The translations under genes and the position numbers were made by a program. From assembly GCA_033961575.1 (NCBI GenBank), contig CM066734.1, positions 85,458,501 to 85,522,500 of the forward strand: a stretch of 64,000 bases of DNA. Direction: 5' to 3'. The notes beneath the pieces are model-generated. The model saw nothing but the letters and a program-made list of their open reading frames with translations. It was not told the origin of the DNA and searched no databases. The stretch comes from Aselliscus stoliczkanus. Its lineage: Eukaryota; Chordata; Mammalia; Chiroptera; Hipposideridae. Shown piece by piece: positions 12,840 to 26,400 of this stretch (position 1 is the stretch's first letter; every line of letters begins with the position of its first letter).

Positions 12840-13836
12840 TCTTTGCTGTCCACTATGTGAAATGGATATGGGCCCTTTAAATGTTTTCTTTGCAGCTTGC
12901 ATGTCATGCTTTGTCAGCAGAGGGAACTAGAGAAACATTGTAGGAGGAAGTTGGTCTTTCCTGATTCCTAAAGGCTGCCTGGTCTGCCTCCTGGGAAGCT
13001 GATTTTTTTTCTCCACTGCTCTGCCCAGGGTGGTTTCTGCAGTGCTAGTTGCTTGTAGGGTGCAGTTTTCTTTAGCCTTTATTTCCCCAACCCCTTTTCA
13101 AACTTTTGATTTGGCTTGTGGTAGCACAGCCTGGAGCTCCAGTGCAGGTCTATACCCGAGCTTACATCATTGCTCTCTGTTTCTTCTCCTCAACTAGGTG
13201 CGTGCTCTCAGAGAGAGCCCTGTGGGGCTGGCCATCTAGTGAGCCACACACCCAACCTTTGTCCCATGAAGCCTTGAAGATGCCACAGCCCAAGTCATAT
13301 ACAAAGTTGTACTAGGTTCCTTCAAAGGAGGCCCCTCCAGCTTCCAGTCCTAGCAGCACCTGCAGCAGTACCCCTGACTCCATCTTTGTGCCCACCCTTC
13401 AGCTTTGGCTTGCCCGTTCCCCCAAATTATTTTCTGGAGACCTCCAGACATACAGCCTATATAATCTGAGCCTTGTACCTGCAGTGAAGCCCCAAGTCTC
13501 TCTGCACACTTGCACACCTGCCCAGGTTGGTCTGCACCGTAGAGGTTGTTCCTGCTTGCCCTATGGCTGTGGCCCTGCTCTGGCCTGGGCAACCAGCAAA
13601 CTTCTCTATCCAGTGGGCTGCAACCACACCTTCTCTAGTGAATTCTGAACCCCTCATTCTAAGCTTTTCCTTTTTTGGAGCAGTCTCCCTCAGCCTTAGG
13701 CTACCATTTAAAGTCCTCTTTCCGCTTTTTACGAGTAGTTATTCTCCTACACTCTTTAACACTTCTTTATACTAAACACCCCTGTTTAAATTACTGTATA
13801 ATTTTTGTCTCTTGATTGGGCATAGGCTAATACAGT
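12840..13836. repeat. GC-richer unassigned block, possibly an old LTR
   Basis: The block starts near a GAAATGGATATGGGCCCTTT segment and ends TTGTCTCTTGATTGGGCATA then GGCTAATACAG, which resembles the end of old mammalian LTRs. Several overlapping ORFs occur on both strands (13106-13315, 13388-13648, 13350-13592 minus) but none shows protein-family features. Treated as a non-coding repeat candidate. Confidence 0.4.
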
Positions 13837-14740
13837 TGATCACTGTTAAGATATAACTTTTTTCACATACTTAGTAGACATTTGCATTTCTTCTTCTTTG
13901 ATTTTACTTTGCATGCCGTCTGCCTTCCCCCTCCCACCCCCCCATTCAACAAGTATTTTTCTGATGCATTTTGTAGACTTTCAATATATTAAACATGAAT
14001 CTTTTTTCCTGTTTATGGCAGATACTTGCTGCTACTTTTAAATTTTTATAATTTTACTGAATTTTAACTATTGTATTTGCCTTATTTTAACGAGATGAGA
14101 GTGCTGGTAGATGAAAGAATAATGATGCAAGCCTCTGTTTTACTCAATAAAAGAGATTTCCTAGGACTGAAAAGTTCACAACATTTTTCCTTTCATCCAG
14201 TTTCAGTTTTGGTGACACTAAGAAATAACATCTTTTTTAGAAAAGAATGTTTCATATTTTGATAATTAATCTTCCAACTGGGTTTTGTACATACATTATC
14301 CCATATAGTACATTTAATGTAATCTAACAATTTAATACAATGCTTATGAGAATTGCAAATGGAAGTAGCTTAGAGGATGAAAGAAAGCTGCATACAACTC
14401 CATTTTGATATAGAGAGTTCATAAATAAAATCATAGATGATACTTGTGGCAATTTCAGTGCTTTGTTGTTTTTTTTTCAAATTGGTTTAGCAGACTTGTG
14501 AGTACCTTGAGCATTACCTTATGGAATGAGATGTCTTGGAGAAAAAAGTCAGCCCTCTGGATTCCCTGTCTAGCTTCAGCTACTAGAACTCTGCATTATC
14601 CTTTGAACTCATTCAGCAACAATGGTTATTGAGGGTTAATCTTGGCTTAGCAGATAAATACATTAAGCCTCTGTGGCGTATTTGTTTGGAAAAATAGTCT
14701 ACTAATTCAACTGACCTAAAACACAAAAGCTTAAGCATAG

Positions 14741-14861
14741 ATTTTTTGTTTGTTTTTATTTTTTGAGGGCAGTATCACTGGCCCTCATATGTGGGACCTG
14801 AACCGGGGCTGCGGGCTTCACCAAGCCAGCTCTTAACCACCGCGCCGCTCGGCCGGCCCTC
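14741..14861 (-). mobile_element. tRNA-derived SINE, head-only subfamily B
   Basis: The reverse complement starts AGGGCCGGCCGAGCGGCGCG, with GTGGTTAAGAGCTGGC (A-box region) and GGTTCAGGTCCCACATATGA (B-box region), and ends at CAGTGATACTGCCCTC plus an A-rich tail. The flanking repeat AAGCATAG occurs at 14733-14740 and 14862-14869. It is about 100 bp before the tail. Confidence 0.88.
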
Positions 14862-15119
14862 AAGCATAGTTTTGAAAGTCATCAGTAGAACAGAGCAAAA
14901 TAAAAGGCTGAAGTTGAGAAAATTACAATTTGGATTTCTTAACAGCATCCAAAATCTTTTCTTTCCCAAAGGACAGATAGCTCTGAGGTTACAGATAGCC
15001 AAAAGTCACCTACCCATAGAAAGACAGCCCTAGATGTTATGAAAATGTTAGAGTTTTCAAGGAGCTGTAAAGCACTGTCACTATCAGGTGCCTTGGAAGG
15101 GGTAAAAATATGCTTCTGC

Positions 15120-15519
15120 TTTATTTCAAGAGTTGGCAGTTTTTAGTTCTGAATCATTTTCAAGAGATGTTCGATGATATTCCAGTTCTCTTGACAGTTC
15201 AAGCTAAAAGAAGTTTAAACTACATAATATTTGAAGATGCTATTTAAACTCAAGTTCATTGAGTGTTTCACTACAAAAGCTTTTTGGAATACATAGTATC
15301 CAAGTTTATTTCAGTTACTGAAACTAAATTCAAGCTTATTTCAGTCCAACTATGAACCCTAGTTTACCTTATCACCTCAGAGGCAAGCTTTTTCAACATT
15401 CAGTTTTCTACAAATTAAAGTTCATATATATTTGTATGACTGCAGTACAGAATGTATACATTCAACAAAAGTAACACCTCTAATTTGTTGAAGCTTTTTA
15501 GCAATAGTGGCTTATACTA
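15120..15519 (-). other. RASSF6: Candidate RASSF6 3' UTR with possible poly(A) signals
   Basis: Downstream of the stop on the minus strand there are AATAAA hexamers at 15310-15305 and at 15125-15120. Either could define the transcript end, or the true end may lie further down. No U-rich downstream element was tested. The boundary is a guess. Confidence 0.3.
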
Positions 15520-15595
15520 CTAAACGGTCGTCTCTGTTTTTACTACCTGTTTACTTTGAAGACATTTCAGTATAATAGCCTTTTCTGTATTGAAT
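15520..15595 (-). CDS. RASSF6: RASSF6 last coding exon (SARAH end and C-terminus)
   Basis: This is the terminal exon behind a TTTTCAG acceptor. The first base completes Lys311, then [20 protein letters not shown] and ETTV (residues 312-335), and a TAG stop at 15522-15520. The C-terminal TETTV resembles a class I PDZ ligand (T-T-V) and is shared with the human protein as I recall it. The 3' UTR continues toward lower coordinates. Confidence 0.93.
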
Positions 15596-18500
15596 CTGAA
15601 AATGAAAAGGAGAAAATGAGTATTAAAAATTGGACACATTTTGTGCATTGCACTTACTAAAGGAGCGAGCTCCCAGTGTGCTTGCTCTTGACTTACTTTG
15701 TTATTATTCTTTGAATCTCTCTTTTCTCTTCCTCATTTAATCTTTGAAGGATGGATTCCAGGAGAGAAAAATGAAAGTTAATGTACTGAGCCACCTGAAA
15801 AAAAAAAAAAAAACAACACAAAAAAGAAAACAAAATATTTATGTAAGAGGGCCTGCGTCGGGGTACGTAAAGAGAGATTCAGGGTGGGTATCCATACATC
15901 ACTGCTAATTTCTTCTGTATCTTTATCCATGAGAAAAATGCGAGCATTCTTTTTGGATGGTCCTTGTAGGAGCCTATGCAGTAGTGGAATGTCTGTTTTC
16001 TTTAGCCGTCTCTGCTCTGCAAATGAAACCAAGAACCAACTACATCAGAAGTTCACACCAAGGAAAAAAAAGAAAGATAATTTATCCATTCATTTTCTTT
16101 CTTTAGCTTGCTTTGAAAACCTTTAAGTGAGCTAAAAGAAGATTTCTTTCCATTTTTAAAAGATTTTTAGTAAAATATAGCTACCATACATTATATTAGT
16201 GTCAGATGTACACCATAGTTATTCAACATTTATATACCTAAAGAAATGATCACCATGATAAGTCCAGCAACCATCTGACACCTTACCATGCTATCAAATT
16301 ATTATTGAATATATTACCTATGTTGTACATTATATCCCATGATTTATTTGTTTTATACCTGGAAATTTGAACCTTTTATTCACCTTCACCTTCCCCCCTC
16401 CCTTATTAAATTTTTCAATTACAGTTGACATTCAATATTATTACATATTAATTTCAGGTGTACAGCATAATGGTCAGACATTTATATAATTTAAGAAGTT
16501 ATCCCCTTGACTACTCTAGTAGTCACCTGGCACTGTACATGGTTATTACCATATTATTTACTGTATTCCCTATTCTGTACTTAACATTCCCATGACTATT
16601 TTGTAACTACCAATTTGTACTTCTTACTCCCTTCACTTTTTTCACCCTGCCCCTTAACACCTCTCCTATCTATCACCCCAATAAATCTAGTACCCATCTG
16701 ACACCATACATAGTTAATACAATATTTGTATTGACTATATTCCTTATGCTATGCCCTGCACCCCCATGACTACTTTGTAACAATGAATTTGTACTCCTTC
16801 CTCTTTTTCACCCACTTCCCCAACTCTCCTTCCATTTGGCAACCATCAAAATATTCTCTCTATCCATGAGTTTGTTTCTGTTTTGTTTGTTTGTTTATTT
16901 TGTTCTTTAGATTCCATATATAGACAAAACAAAGTTGCATCTGTCTTTCTCTGTCTGACATACTCCACTCAGCACAACACCCTCCAGGTCCATCCATGCC
17001 ATCCCAGATGGCAAGAACCCATTCCCTTCCCTGGACTAGCAATATTCCACTGTATATATGTACCACCTCCTCTTTATCCATTCTTCCATCGACTGACACC
17101 CGGGCTGCGTCCACATCTCGGCCATTGTAAACAATGTTGCAGTGAACATATGGAGGTACATATAATGTTTTGGGTTTCTTCTCATAAATACTCAGAAGTG
17201 GGATTACTGGGTCCTCCTTTGGTTCTTGTTACAGCCTTTGTTTTAAAGTCTATTTTTGGGGGTATAAGTATTGCTTCCCCAGCTTTTTTGTTTATTTGTT
17301 TCCATTTTCATGAAATAGCTTTTTCTATCCCTTAACTTTCAGTCTGTGAGTGTGTTTCAATTTAAAGCAAGTCTGTTACTGGTTGGGGGCTAGTAGGAGC
17401 TATAAAGCAATCCACAGTTTTTTGCTGCCTACTAATCTGGAGGCACATGGGAGAGGCTAATCTGTGAACTGAGGACATCTGCCACCAGGACTGGGCCTGG
17501 GGTAGCTCTGCAAAATGCCAGGACATCCCGAGGCCTGCTGTCACCTGAAGGCTCCCTTAAGGTTCAGCCACTGATAAAGCTTTGTGCAGTATACAAGTTG
17601 GGTGAGGCAGGGTCTCAGGGAGTCAGTAGAGTGGGAAGAGTGTGGTCAACAGGTTAATGTAGACTCTGGTTTGGTGCCAGTGCTCAGCCTGGTGTTACTC
17701 AGCAAAAGTCTCAGAGCTCATCAAGGCCAGCTGCTGCCCACCTGGGGCCCATGAACTTTGATAGTTATCCAAGAGAATGAAATGTGGGAGGGGCTGGCTG
17801 CTCTTGGAGAAAGTGCCTTTGGTGTTGGGTGAGTTGGGTGGGGCGGGGTCCCAGTGAATCAGCAAGATGGAGCAGTGAAGCTCACTGAGCCAATCAGATT
17901 CAGATTTGGCCTGTGGGGGCAGGCTCAACACAGGAAAGATGGCGTCTGCCTGCCTGCTGCTCAGGAGAAGAACTCCCACACAGGGAAAATGCTGACTTTC
18001 CCCCAGACCTTGTTACAAAGCCACACACCTCAGCCTGCTTTCCGTATTTCTCTGACACCTCTAGGTTAATGTGCCTCCACTGGAACCCAAGGTGAGTGCC
18101 TGTGAATAAGCGAGTCTATGCGTGGGCCATTTACGAGGGCGTGTGTATTTCCTGTAGCCTTCCTCCCACCCAGATGGTCAGAATTATCATTGTTTTTCAA
18201 GCCAGGTGTTGTGGGGGCCCCTTTTTCCAGCACCAGTACTCCGGCTGGGGAGACTGGCATGCAGTCAGGGTTCCTCGATCTTTTTGGGGGAACCGCCATG
18301 GTCAAGATATCTCTCCCGGTTCTGAATCATCACAGGGAGGTTTGGGGCCAGCCGTTTCACGTCTCTGCCTCTCCTCCCAGTCTCCACGTATCTTCTTTTT
18401 ATATTCTTACTTATAAAACTTTTGTTCAGCTAGACTTAAGATGATTCTACGGATTCATTGTTCTAAAATTTAGTTGTAATTTTAATGTGTTCATGGAAGG

Positions 18501-21500
18501 AAGCAGGCACAGTGTTTATCTAGTTTACCGTCTTGGATCTCCTCTCTTATTCCTCTACCATTTCTGAAGCAGTAGGGAATCCCAATTTAGCTCCTCTCAT
18601 TATCCTACAAGAATCTACATCTTATGTTAACTTATTTTTGCATCAGGTTTATTCCATTCTTGACATTATAGAGCAAGGTTTTTGTTTTGTTTGCTTCACT
18701 ATTTTGTTTCATAGTCATGGATAATTATTAGAAATACATATTCCTAGACTGTCCCAAGATCTGGGAGGATTTGGAAATTGGTATTCTAAATGAACTCTCC
18801 AGGTAATTCTGAAGTACACTACAGTTTGAGAAACACTGTTATAGATCATGGGCTTAGTGGATATAAATTGTTAAAATGCGCACGTGTCTTCATTTTCCAC
18901 ATTACTACCCAGACAGGCGCTATCTGCCACATTCTTTTCTCTGTTCCTGGTCCCTAAGGTCCTACTTGTGATTATCTACAGTTCTTGATTTTATGTGTGA
19001 AAAATTTATCAAAATATAAAAGAAAACAAGATTTTCACAGACGAAATTTTGAAGTACTATACTTCTCGAATGAAGATAGACTTTTTTGTGATTATAAAAA
19101 ATAACACATGTTATGGAGGTGTTGGGATGATCTAAATCAAAGGGTTCAAATTTTCAGTTATTAGAAAAATAAGTTCTGAGGATTTAAATTAAAGCATGGT
19201 AACTGTAGTTAATAATATGGTATTTACACTTGAAAGTTATTGAGAGTAAATCTTAAGCATTCTTACCACAAGAAAAAAAAAGTTAACCATGTGAAATGAT
19301 GGGTGTGTTTATTATCTTATTCTTGGTAATCATTCAACAATGAATATATGTATTAAGTCATCATGTTGTACATTTTAATTATGTACTATTATATCTGTGT
19401 GTGTATATATATATATATATAACATAATAATTATATATGTACAATAAGTATAATTATTCCAAATTATTCCTCAATAAAATTAAAACACACACACACAAGC
19501 ACACACTTGAATTGAATCTATGGACAAAAGTATGAGGAAGAAAGTAAAAATCACCTAGGATCCTAGAACTCGGAGACAATCAGCCTTACCCATTGAGTGG
19601 CCATCCCTTTGTATATCTCTTTGTGCACACCAACACACAATACATACAGATGGTAATATCATACTCTATTTTTATTGTAGACATATTTTTTTAAAACCGT
19701 GATTTAGTATGTTGTTTTGCTTCTGTGTTCTTCTGCCTTCCCATCCTCTTTTCTGTATCTATTTCCCTAACACCCTAACCAGGTTATTGTTGTTAATGGC
19801 TTGGTATTTACATACCTTTCTCCTTGATCATATGATCATCCATACCACATATTTAATATAAATAGGGATGTATAATTCTTTTACAAAAATGGGTTATAGG
19901 TATACATTTTTAGGCAACTTGCATTTTCCACTTAATATATATTATAGAATGTCTTCTATTTAGCTGATATAAATCTAACTCATTCTATTTAATGTCTGAA
20001 TAAAATCACTTATTCAATCATTCCTCTATAGCTGGTAAATTTGTCTTTATCTTTTTGTCATTATAAACAGCCTTGCACATAAATCTGTAGGTACTTCTAT
20101 TTTTGTAAATTAATTTCTCACCAGTGGGATTCTAGGATAAAGAATATGTATGCTGTAAATTTTAATAAATACTGCTAGAATGAGTTCTGAAAAAGCAAAG
20201 AGAGTCATATTTTCACCAAAATTGCATGAAAGTACCCTTTATCTTTATCTACATCAGTGACATGTAGAACCACTTAAAAACATTTTGCCAATATGATAAG
20301 TGCAAGATAATATTATATTTTGAGTTGAACTTGCATTTCTTTGACTGCTGCATTTTTTTGAATCCTTGTATTTCCTTGAGTTTAAGACTTTTCCTAAAAA
20401 TATTTATTGGTCATTTAAATTTTTTATTCTTTGAATTCCTTTATCATACTTCTTTCTATTTTTATTGAATTGGTTGTCATTTTGTTATCATTTTGCAAAA
20501 ACTCTTCAATATTGTAGGTACTAATCTTTTTTTCTGATATTCTTCATAATATACTGTTTATATGTTTTACATTTTTATACAGTTGAATGTTTCTATCTTT
20601 TATTTTATACCTTTCAATTTTTTTTGTAAATGAGAGTATAAATATATATATATAAATCCTCAGAGTTTTCAAATACTTACATATATTTCTTATATATAAA
20701 CTTTTAAATTATAAGGACTCTAATTTTGTATATGTTTATAGATTCTGCTTTCATGTTCTTATAGTTATTCTGGCATCAAAGTGTATTATTTTCTTCTATT
20801 TATTTCTGGCTTAAACATTTTGACACTTAAATTATAATCTGGGATATTTCTACAATTTAAAATTTAAATTTTTTCAATTTTGAGGTTTTAAAAAATTTTA
20901 GTATCACTTTAAGTTTTCTTTCACTCCCTGCTTATAGTGCCTTCCCAATGCTTTGATTCTAACCTTTCACCCCCTACCACTAACTTCTGAATGTTTCTCT
21001 ACTGAGGAAGAGATAACGCTCCCAAATATTTGTCAGACACTACTAAAAAAGAGATAATAACAATAAGATCAAAGAAAAATGGTATGCAAGGATGAGTCTA
21101 GTAAGATTTAGAGTGAAAAGGAAAAGCCAAAAGGAAGGGAGTACAGAGGTCAACCATGCTTAACAATTCCTGGGAACCTTCATGGATTCTTGGGAGTTCT
21201 GATCACCATTCAGATAATTGAATGTTTGGCCAAAAAGCAAATTCTTTCGTATTATAAACTCTTCTAGTATCCATTATTCTTTGGTCCTTCTAAAACACGC
21301 TCCCCTCACTTACTTCTTCCTTCTCTCCGTTTCTTCCACAGAATGTGAGAAACTGTTTTTCTGCCTTCCATATGAGCAAAAAGCTGTAACACACTAGGGT
21401 CATGTAAAAAGAGTGATCAAGCTTGCTTACCTCCCGTTGCAAAAATAATGTAAAGTGCAAAATCCTGGGCACTGTTTTCAATCTGTCAGTGGAAAAAAAT

Positions 21501-23344
21501 GAACAGACATGAATTCTTTGTTCTCATATGATGTTTTCTAAGCCAACCATGTCCAAATCATGTATTCGTTTCCTCACTTTCAGACATAAAACCTCTACTC
21601 CCTAGGAATAATGTAATTTCTCAGGGCACAATTAATAAAAGGTATCATACATAGAAAAAAATTTAGAACTGAACATTTAATTCAGATTTACACGTTCATT
21701 GGTCTTTTTTGGAAGAGAGCATTTACGTGTCTACAGTTAAATTATATACAAGATATTTACAGCTCAGTTCAGTGATAAAGATTACCTTAAATTTTTGGAG
21801 AAGTTGCTTTATTACTTCTTCAGTTTTCATGTTACTGTTTATTCTAACCTTAGTTTCTGATCCAAAGGCTGGAGTGAAAATTGATGTCTAAAAAAAAAAA
21901 AAATTGTCTTATAAGTCCTTAAAATTACATCAAACTAACAACAGCCAATATCTTGAAACTGGCCTTCTTTGGGCAAAAAAAAAAAAAAAAAAATCTAGAG
22001 TCACCAGTTTACAGAACTTGTTTTCTTATATATGCTTTCTTTGCTGTTGTTGAATATTACATCTTTTTAAGCAGCCTTATATTGTTTCCAGAGTAAGTTA
22101 GGTAAAACATTATTTGAAGGTGTTCAAAACGTTTTCACTAGATAATCACACCATTCTTCAGTATAGTTTAAGATTTCAAAATAAGTTAAACTATTGTAAC
22201 TAAACACAAATAAACCGTAATGTGAATAGGCTTTTTCAAACACACATGCCACATCTTTCTGCTTGGAAATAATTATTCTAAGTTGTTTTTAGTTTGAACC
22301 ATATGAAATCACTCCTTTTTTTGTTGGTCAGAAACGATCCAATGTTGGCAATTTCATGTGATTCAGCCTGACAGGGCAAAAGTGCTACTGATTGAAACTC
22401 TAGAACAATATTTCCCACCAATTGCTCTTATCAAGAGTCTGCCTTCCAGATGATACTCGGTAAAAGGTTTCCATGGTCAGATAAGCCTGAGACATCCCTT
22501 TTGGGGGTTAGTAATGTATTATACCATAAAAAACATCATAACAAACATATAACCATGGATTATTCACTCTTAATTTAATCATTATTCCTATTATAAAATA
22601 AACAATATTCTTTTAAATATACCTATTAATAGCCAATGGACCTTGGCTATACTTTGGAAAATGCTGGCCAATAATATTTGTTCAGCTAGGATTTCCCTAA
22701 CTTGTACATGTTTCCCAGTTACATATCTAACCCAGGGATTAAGATGTGTGTATGCTTAGGCAAGGGATGATCTATCTATTTAGGTAAATCAATATTTAAG
22801 TAAATTAATGGGTGTTAGGCAAAATATATAATTCCTGAAGGTAATGATATTATTCCAAAGAATGACATGAATTCTCAAATAATTATTAATTTAGTATAAT
22901 CCTAATTATATGCCAATATTTATTCTAAACCCTTTATAGATACTAATTTAATCCTATAACAACCATAAGTAGATACAATTAATTTTTTCCTATGATACAA
23001 ATGATATATGTTCAAAGTTTAAAAAATCGCGAGTGGAGACTCACAAGGTAGGTAATTGATGGTATATAAATTATGACACTCAGAAGAAATATGACTTCAT
23101 GCAAGCATGGGAAAGAAAAAACATTCTCACTCATTAGATAGTGGAATGTAAGAAGAATGGCATGAAACATATATTTTAAAATAATAAAGGACATTAAGTA
23201 AAGCTTTAGTTCCATATATCTTATTTATACATCTGATCTCCAAGTGTAGAAAAGGGGTGGGTTCAGAAAACACGGAGATGAGTGGGTTTTGGGATGGCTT
23301 AATGGAATATTAGGTAGACAAGCTCTATATTGGGAAATCAGTAA

Positions 23345-23381
<37 letters not shown>

Positions 23382-23409
23382 TATATATTTATATATATGC
23401 ATATATATT

Positions 23410-23460
<51 letters not shown>

Positions 23461-26400
23461 GCATGGCGTTTGTATAAGTAAAAACCTGGATATGAAAATA
23501 AGTTTTCATAAAAGACATGTGGAGGATGTTTGGAATAAGCTGTTGTTTAGCATGAGAAAATTCGGTGTTTGTGGACGTTGTAAGGCATGGACAGATGAGT
23601 CACTGGGACACTCAGAAGCAGTGCTTCTGAGCTCTGTGGTGCCCTGCAGAACCTGAAGTGCCTCCTGCACTAGGGTGAGGGTATGTTAAGCATGCGGTTT
23701 GTTATCTTCATGGAGTTTGGCAATATCACTAGATTAGGATTCAGGAGACCTAGATTCTAGTGTCTACTAACCCCAACTTTGTCAACTCACTTGACACTAA
23801 GACCTGAAGTGGCCTCAGTAATTTTATTTATAACAGAGTAGGACTAGATGATCTCCAAGAAACCTTCTAGCGTGCCAACACACAATGAATTTGGAATCAT
23901 GTTTTTCAGAATTTTATTTTAAAACAAAATTCTTCATACCTGTTTTGCTAGCCAAAACACATAATAGAACCCTATTTCTTTACCTATACCACAGGTCAAG
24001 TCATATTCATATTTTTTCCACAAATGTAACAATCTAAGCTTGTAATATGAGTGTTGCCACAGCCTAACAATATTGGCATTAGCAAGAAATTTCATGATAT
24101 AAAAACACATTTAAAAACTATATCAATTTAAGTTTCTATATGTTCGTTATTGCATACCTACTGATAGAATGCTTTGGGTTTGGAGTTTTCTTTGTTTTTC
24201 TTTTTTGATAGTTATCAAATTGCATTTGTATGAAGTATCTGTGGCCAAAGCTTGATCTTTTTCAAAAAACAATAAAGCTAATGTAAATTGAGTTCTTTTG
24301 TGCCAGCCACTGTGCTTAACTCACTTTATTTTATTTAATCCCATCAATAACTTTGTAAAGTAGGAAGGATGAAGGAAATAATGCTAAGAAACTGAGTAAA
24401 TTTTTAACTTTGCTCCACAAGAGTTTAAAATCAAGTCATCAAGCTGTATCACCGAAACACTGAACCATTTAACCACTATGCTACGCGGCCGACTTATTGC
24501 CAATTTCACTCTTGGCACAGGATCCCATCTGGAAGCCACTCATTTGGAACAATGTGGCTTTCACAGCTTTCTTTCTTTTTTTCTTTTTTCTTTTTTTTGG
24601 GGGCAGTTTCACCGGCCCTCATATGTGGGACCCGAACTGGGGCTTCTGGCTTCCCAAGCCAACGCTTAACCACCACACCACTCAGCCGGCCCTACAGCCT
24701 TCTTTAATACAAATCACCCCACAAGATGACCAGAGAAATCAGGAAAATTGGTCTGTGGGCAGGGGACTGTCAATGTTACTTTATGGACAGGAGGATAATT
24801 CTTGATGCAGAAAAATGTTTAATTTGAACAAAGAATTTAGAAGGGAGGTTTGTCCCTACCATTCACCAAAGACACAATATTATTGATACCCTCACAAGGA
24901 TGGAGAAAGAAATAACATGGTAAAAAAAAAAAAAACCTACAGGAAAAACCTTAAGATAAAAGAATTAATATTTTGTATTAAAGGTCTTAGAATGGTGCCT
25001 GGCACAGATTAAGTCCTTTTAAAATATTTGTTCAGTGAATGGTTGAGTGATTGCTAAAGTATATGACATGAAAAATATTCGTTTTAGAAAAATAATATAT
25101 TTTCTACCTTCAGCAAAGTGAAGTGTTTTAAAAATACTATGGAAAGCCACATGTACATTTAACACATATTAAGTGAAGAATCAAAATGCAAATTATATCT
25201 AAACTACAACTGTACCGATATAAAAAAACCGTACATATATGTACATATACTGGGTTTCCCACAGAAATGTATACAAGTGGACACTTTGGCCAACGTTGCT
25301 CAAGCAATAGTTTGCTGTAATCAGAAGTGTCTGGACACTAATGGTAACCACTTTGAACTCCTCTTGTAATTGCAGAAGTCAAACATGACTTGTATTCATC
25401 TTTTATTATAGGTATACATTGAGTATTACAATTTTAATAGTTTTCCTTTCTTAAAATATGTGTACTTTTCTTTTGCACCCTCTGTATATATAAGAGCTGG
25501 AAGGGAACATGGCAAAATGAGAAATTTGATTTATTGGAATAAATAGAACAGCGGTTGACTTTTTCCTTTTATTTAAATGTTAATGTTCAAATGTAGAACC
25601 AATCTCTCCTATAGCACTTACATGCTCCTCATTCCATCTGTCAATGCATTGGTTTCTTTGGTCATGTCCTAAGCTCATTACTCATTGCTGGAAGAGGCAT
25701 TTACTAACTCATTTTTATATTTCCAGTACTTGGCACAAGACCTGCCACTTGGGTAGGGTTCACCCATCACTGTGGCTAAGAATTTGGGTTCTGGAGTCAG
25801 ACAAAGCTGGGCTCAAGTTCAAAGTTACTACTTAAAAGCAGTGTGACCTAACACAAATTGCTTAACCTCTGTGAACTGCAGTTTACTCATATCTAAAGTA
25901 GAGGATATAATGGTACCTACTTCATATCATTGTTTTAGTGACTAATGAGGTAATTCATCAAAAATCGATTTAAAACAGGTAGTTAATATCTAACACATCG
26001 AGAGTACCCAATAAATATTAGATATACTACTACTATTGTAATTATTACTATTTTTAATTGTAAGTTGAATTGAATGGTATTGTTAGCATAACAGACAGCA
26101 CTATTTTAAATGACAACAGTGGAATTGTAACTCACTTCATGGTTATAAAAGTGTCCGTTAATAGAAGCCCTGTGGTTCTGTCTGTCTTTTCTGTCCATCA
26201 TTAGAGGCTTCATTCTTTTTCTGACCAGGGTTGCTTCACTCATGGTTCTATAGAGCAAGGGGGATTCTGGCTCTTCATCTCCATGAGGCTTCAAAGTGCT
26301 GCTGTGATAAGATAAATAATCTGGGAAGAATAAAGGTGATAAACCCGTATCATTAGCCGCCTACTTGTTTGCATCCTGGGAGGATTTGTATGTGTATTTA

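Larger units (their letters stand above)
1..15119. other. 3' flank of RASSF6, no gene recognised
   Basis: No exon-like coding block was recognised on either strand. In human RASSF6 the neighbour on this side is AFM, but nothing here resembles albumin-family exons. The stretch is AT-rich and carries the repeats listed separately; the ORFs in it are short and non-conserved in appearance. About 2600-3250, 4300-5000, 5200-6100, 6300-7150, 7450-9400, 13840-14740 and 14870-15119 hold nothing I can name. Confidence 0.6.
16017..21430. other. RASSF6: RASSF6 intron 8
   Basis: This 5.4-kb intron contains minus-strand L1 pieces (16.15-17.38 kb), a GC-richer L1-associated block (17.38-18.54 kb), a MER5A-like fragment and an L1M 3' region. 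Nothing recognisable is seen in 20.4-21.4 kb. Confidence 0.75.
21888..26135. other. RASSF6: RASSF6 intron 6
   Basis: This 4.2-kb intron holds a TA/CTAT compound microsatellite, a SINE, a mariner-like element and a MIR. 21.9-23.3 kb is AT-rich with poly(A) runs (21890-21903, 21977-21993) and no recognised unit. Confidence 0.75.

Noticed and set aside
16883..17335. 150-codon plus-strand ORF
   Set aside because: It lies entirely in reverse-complement LINE-1 3' sequence.
24461..24494. Partial tRNA-SINE head (AACCACTATGCTACGCGGCC)
   Set aside because: The preceding 200 bp fit an L2/MIR tail, whose consensus also ends in TTAACCACTATGCTA; no SINE promoter boxes or duplication are seen.
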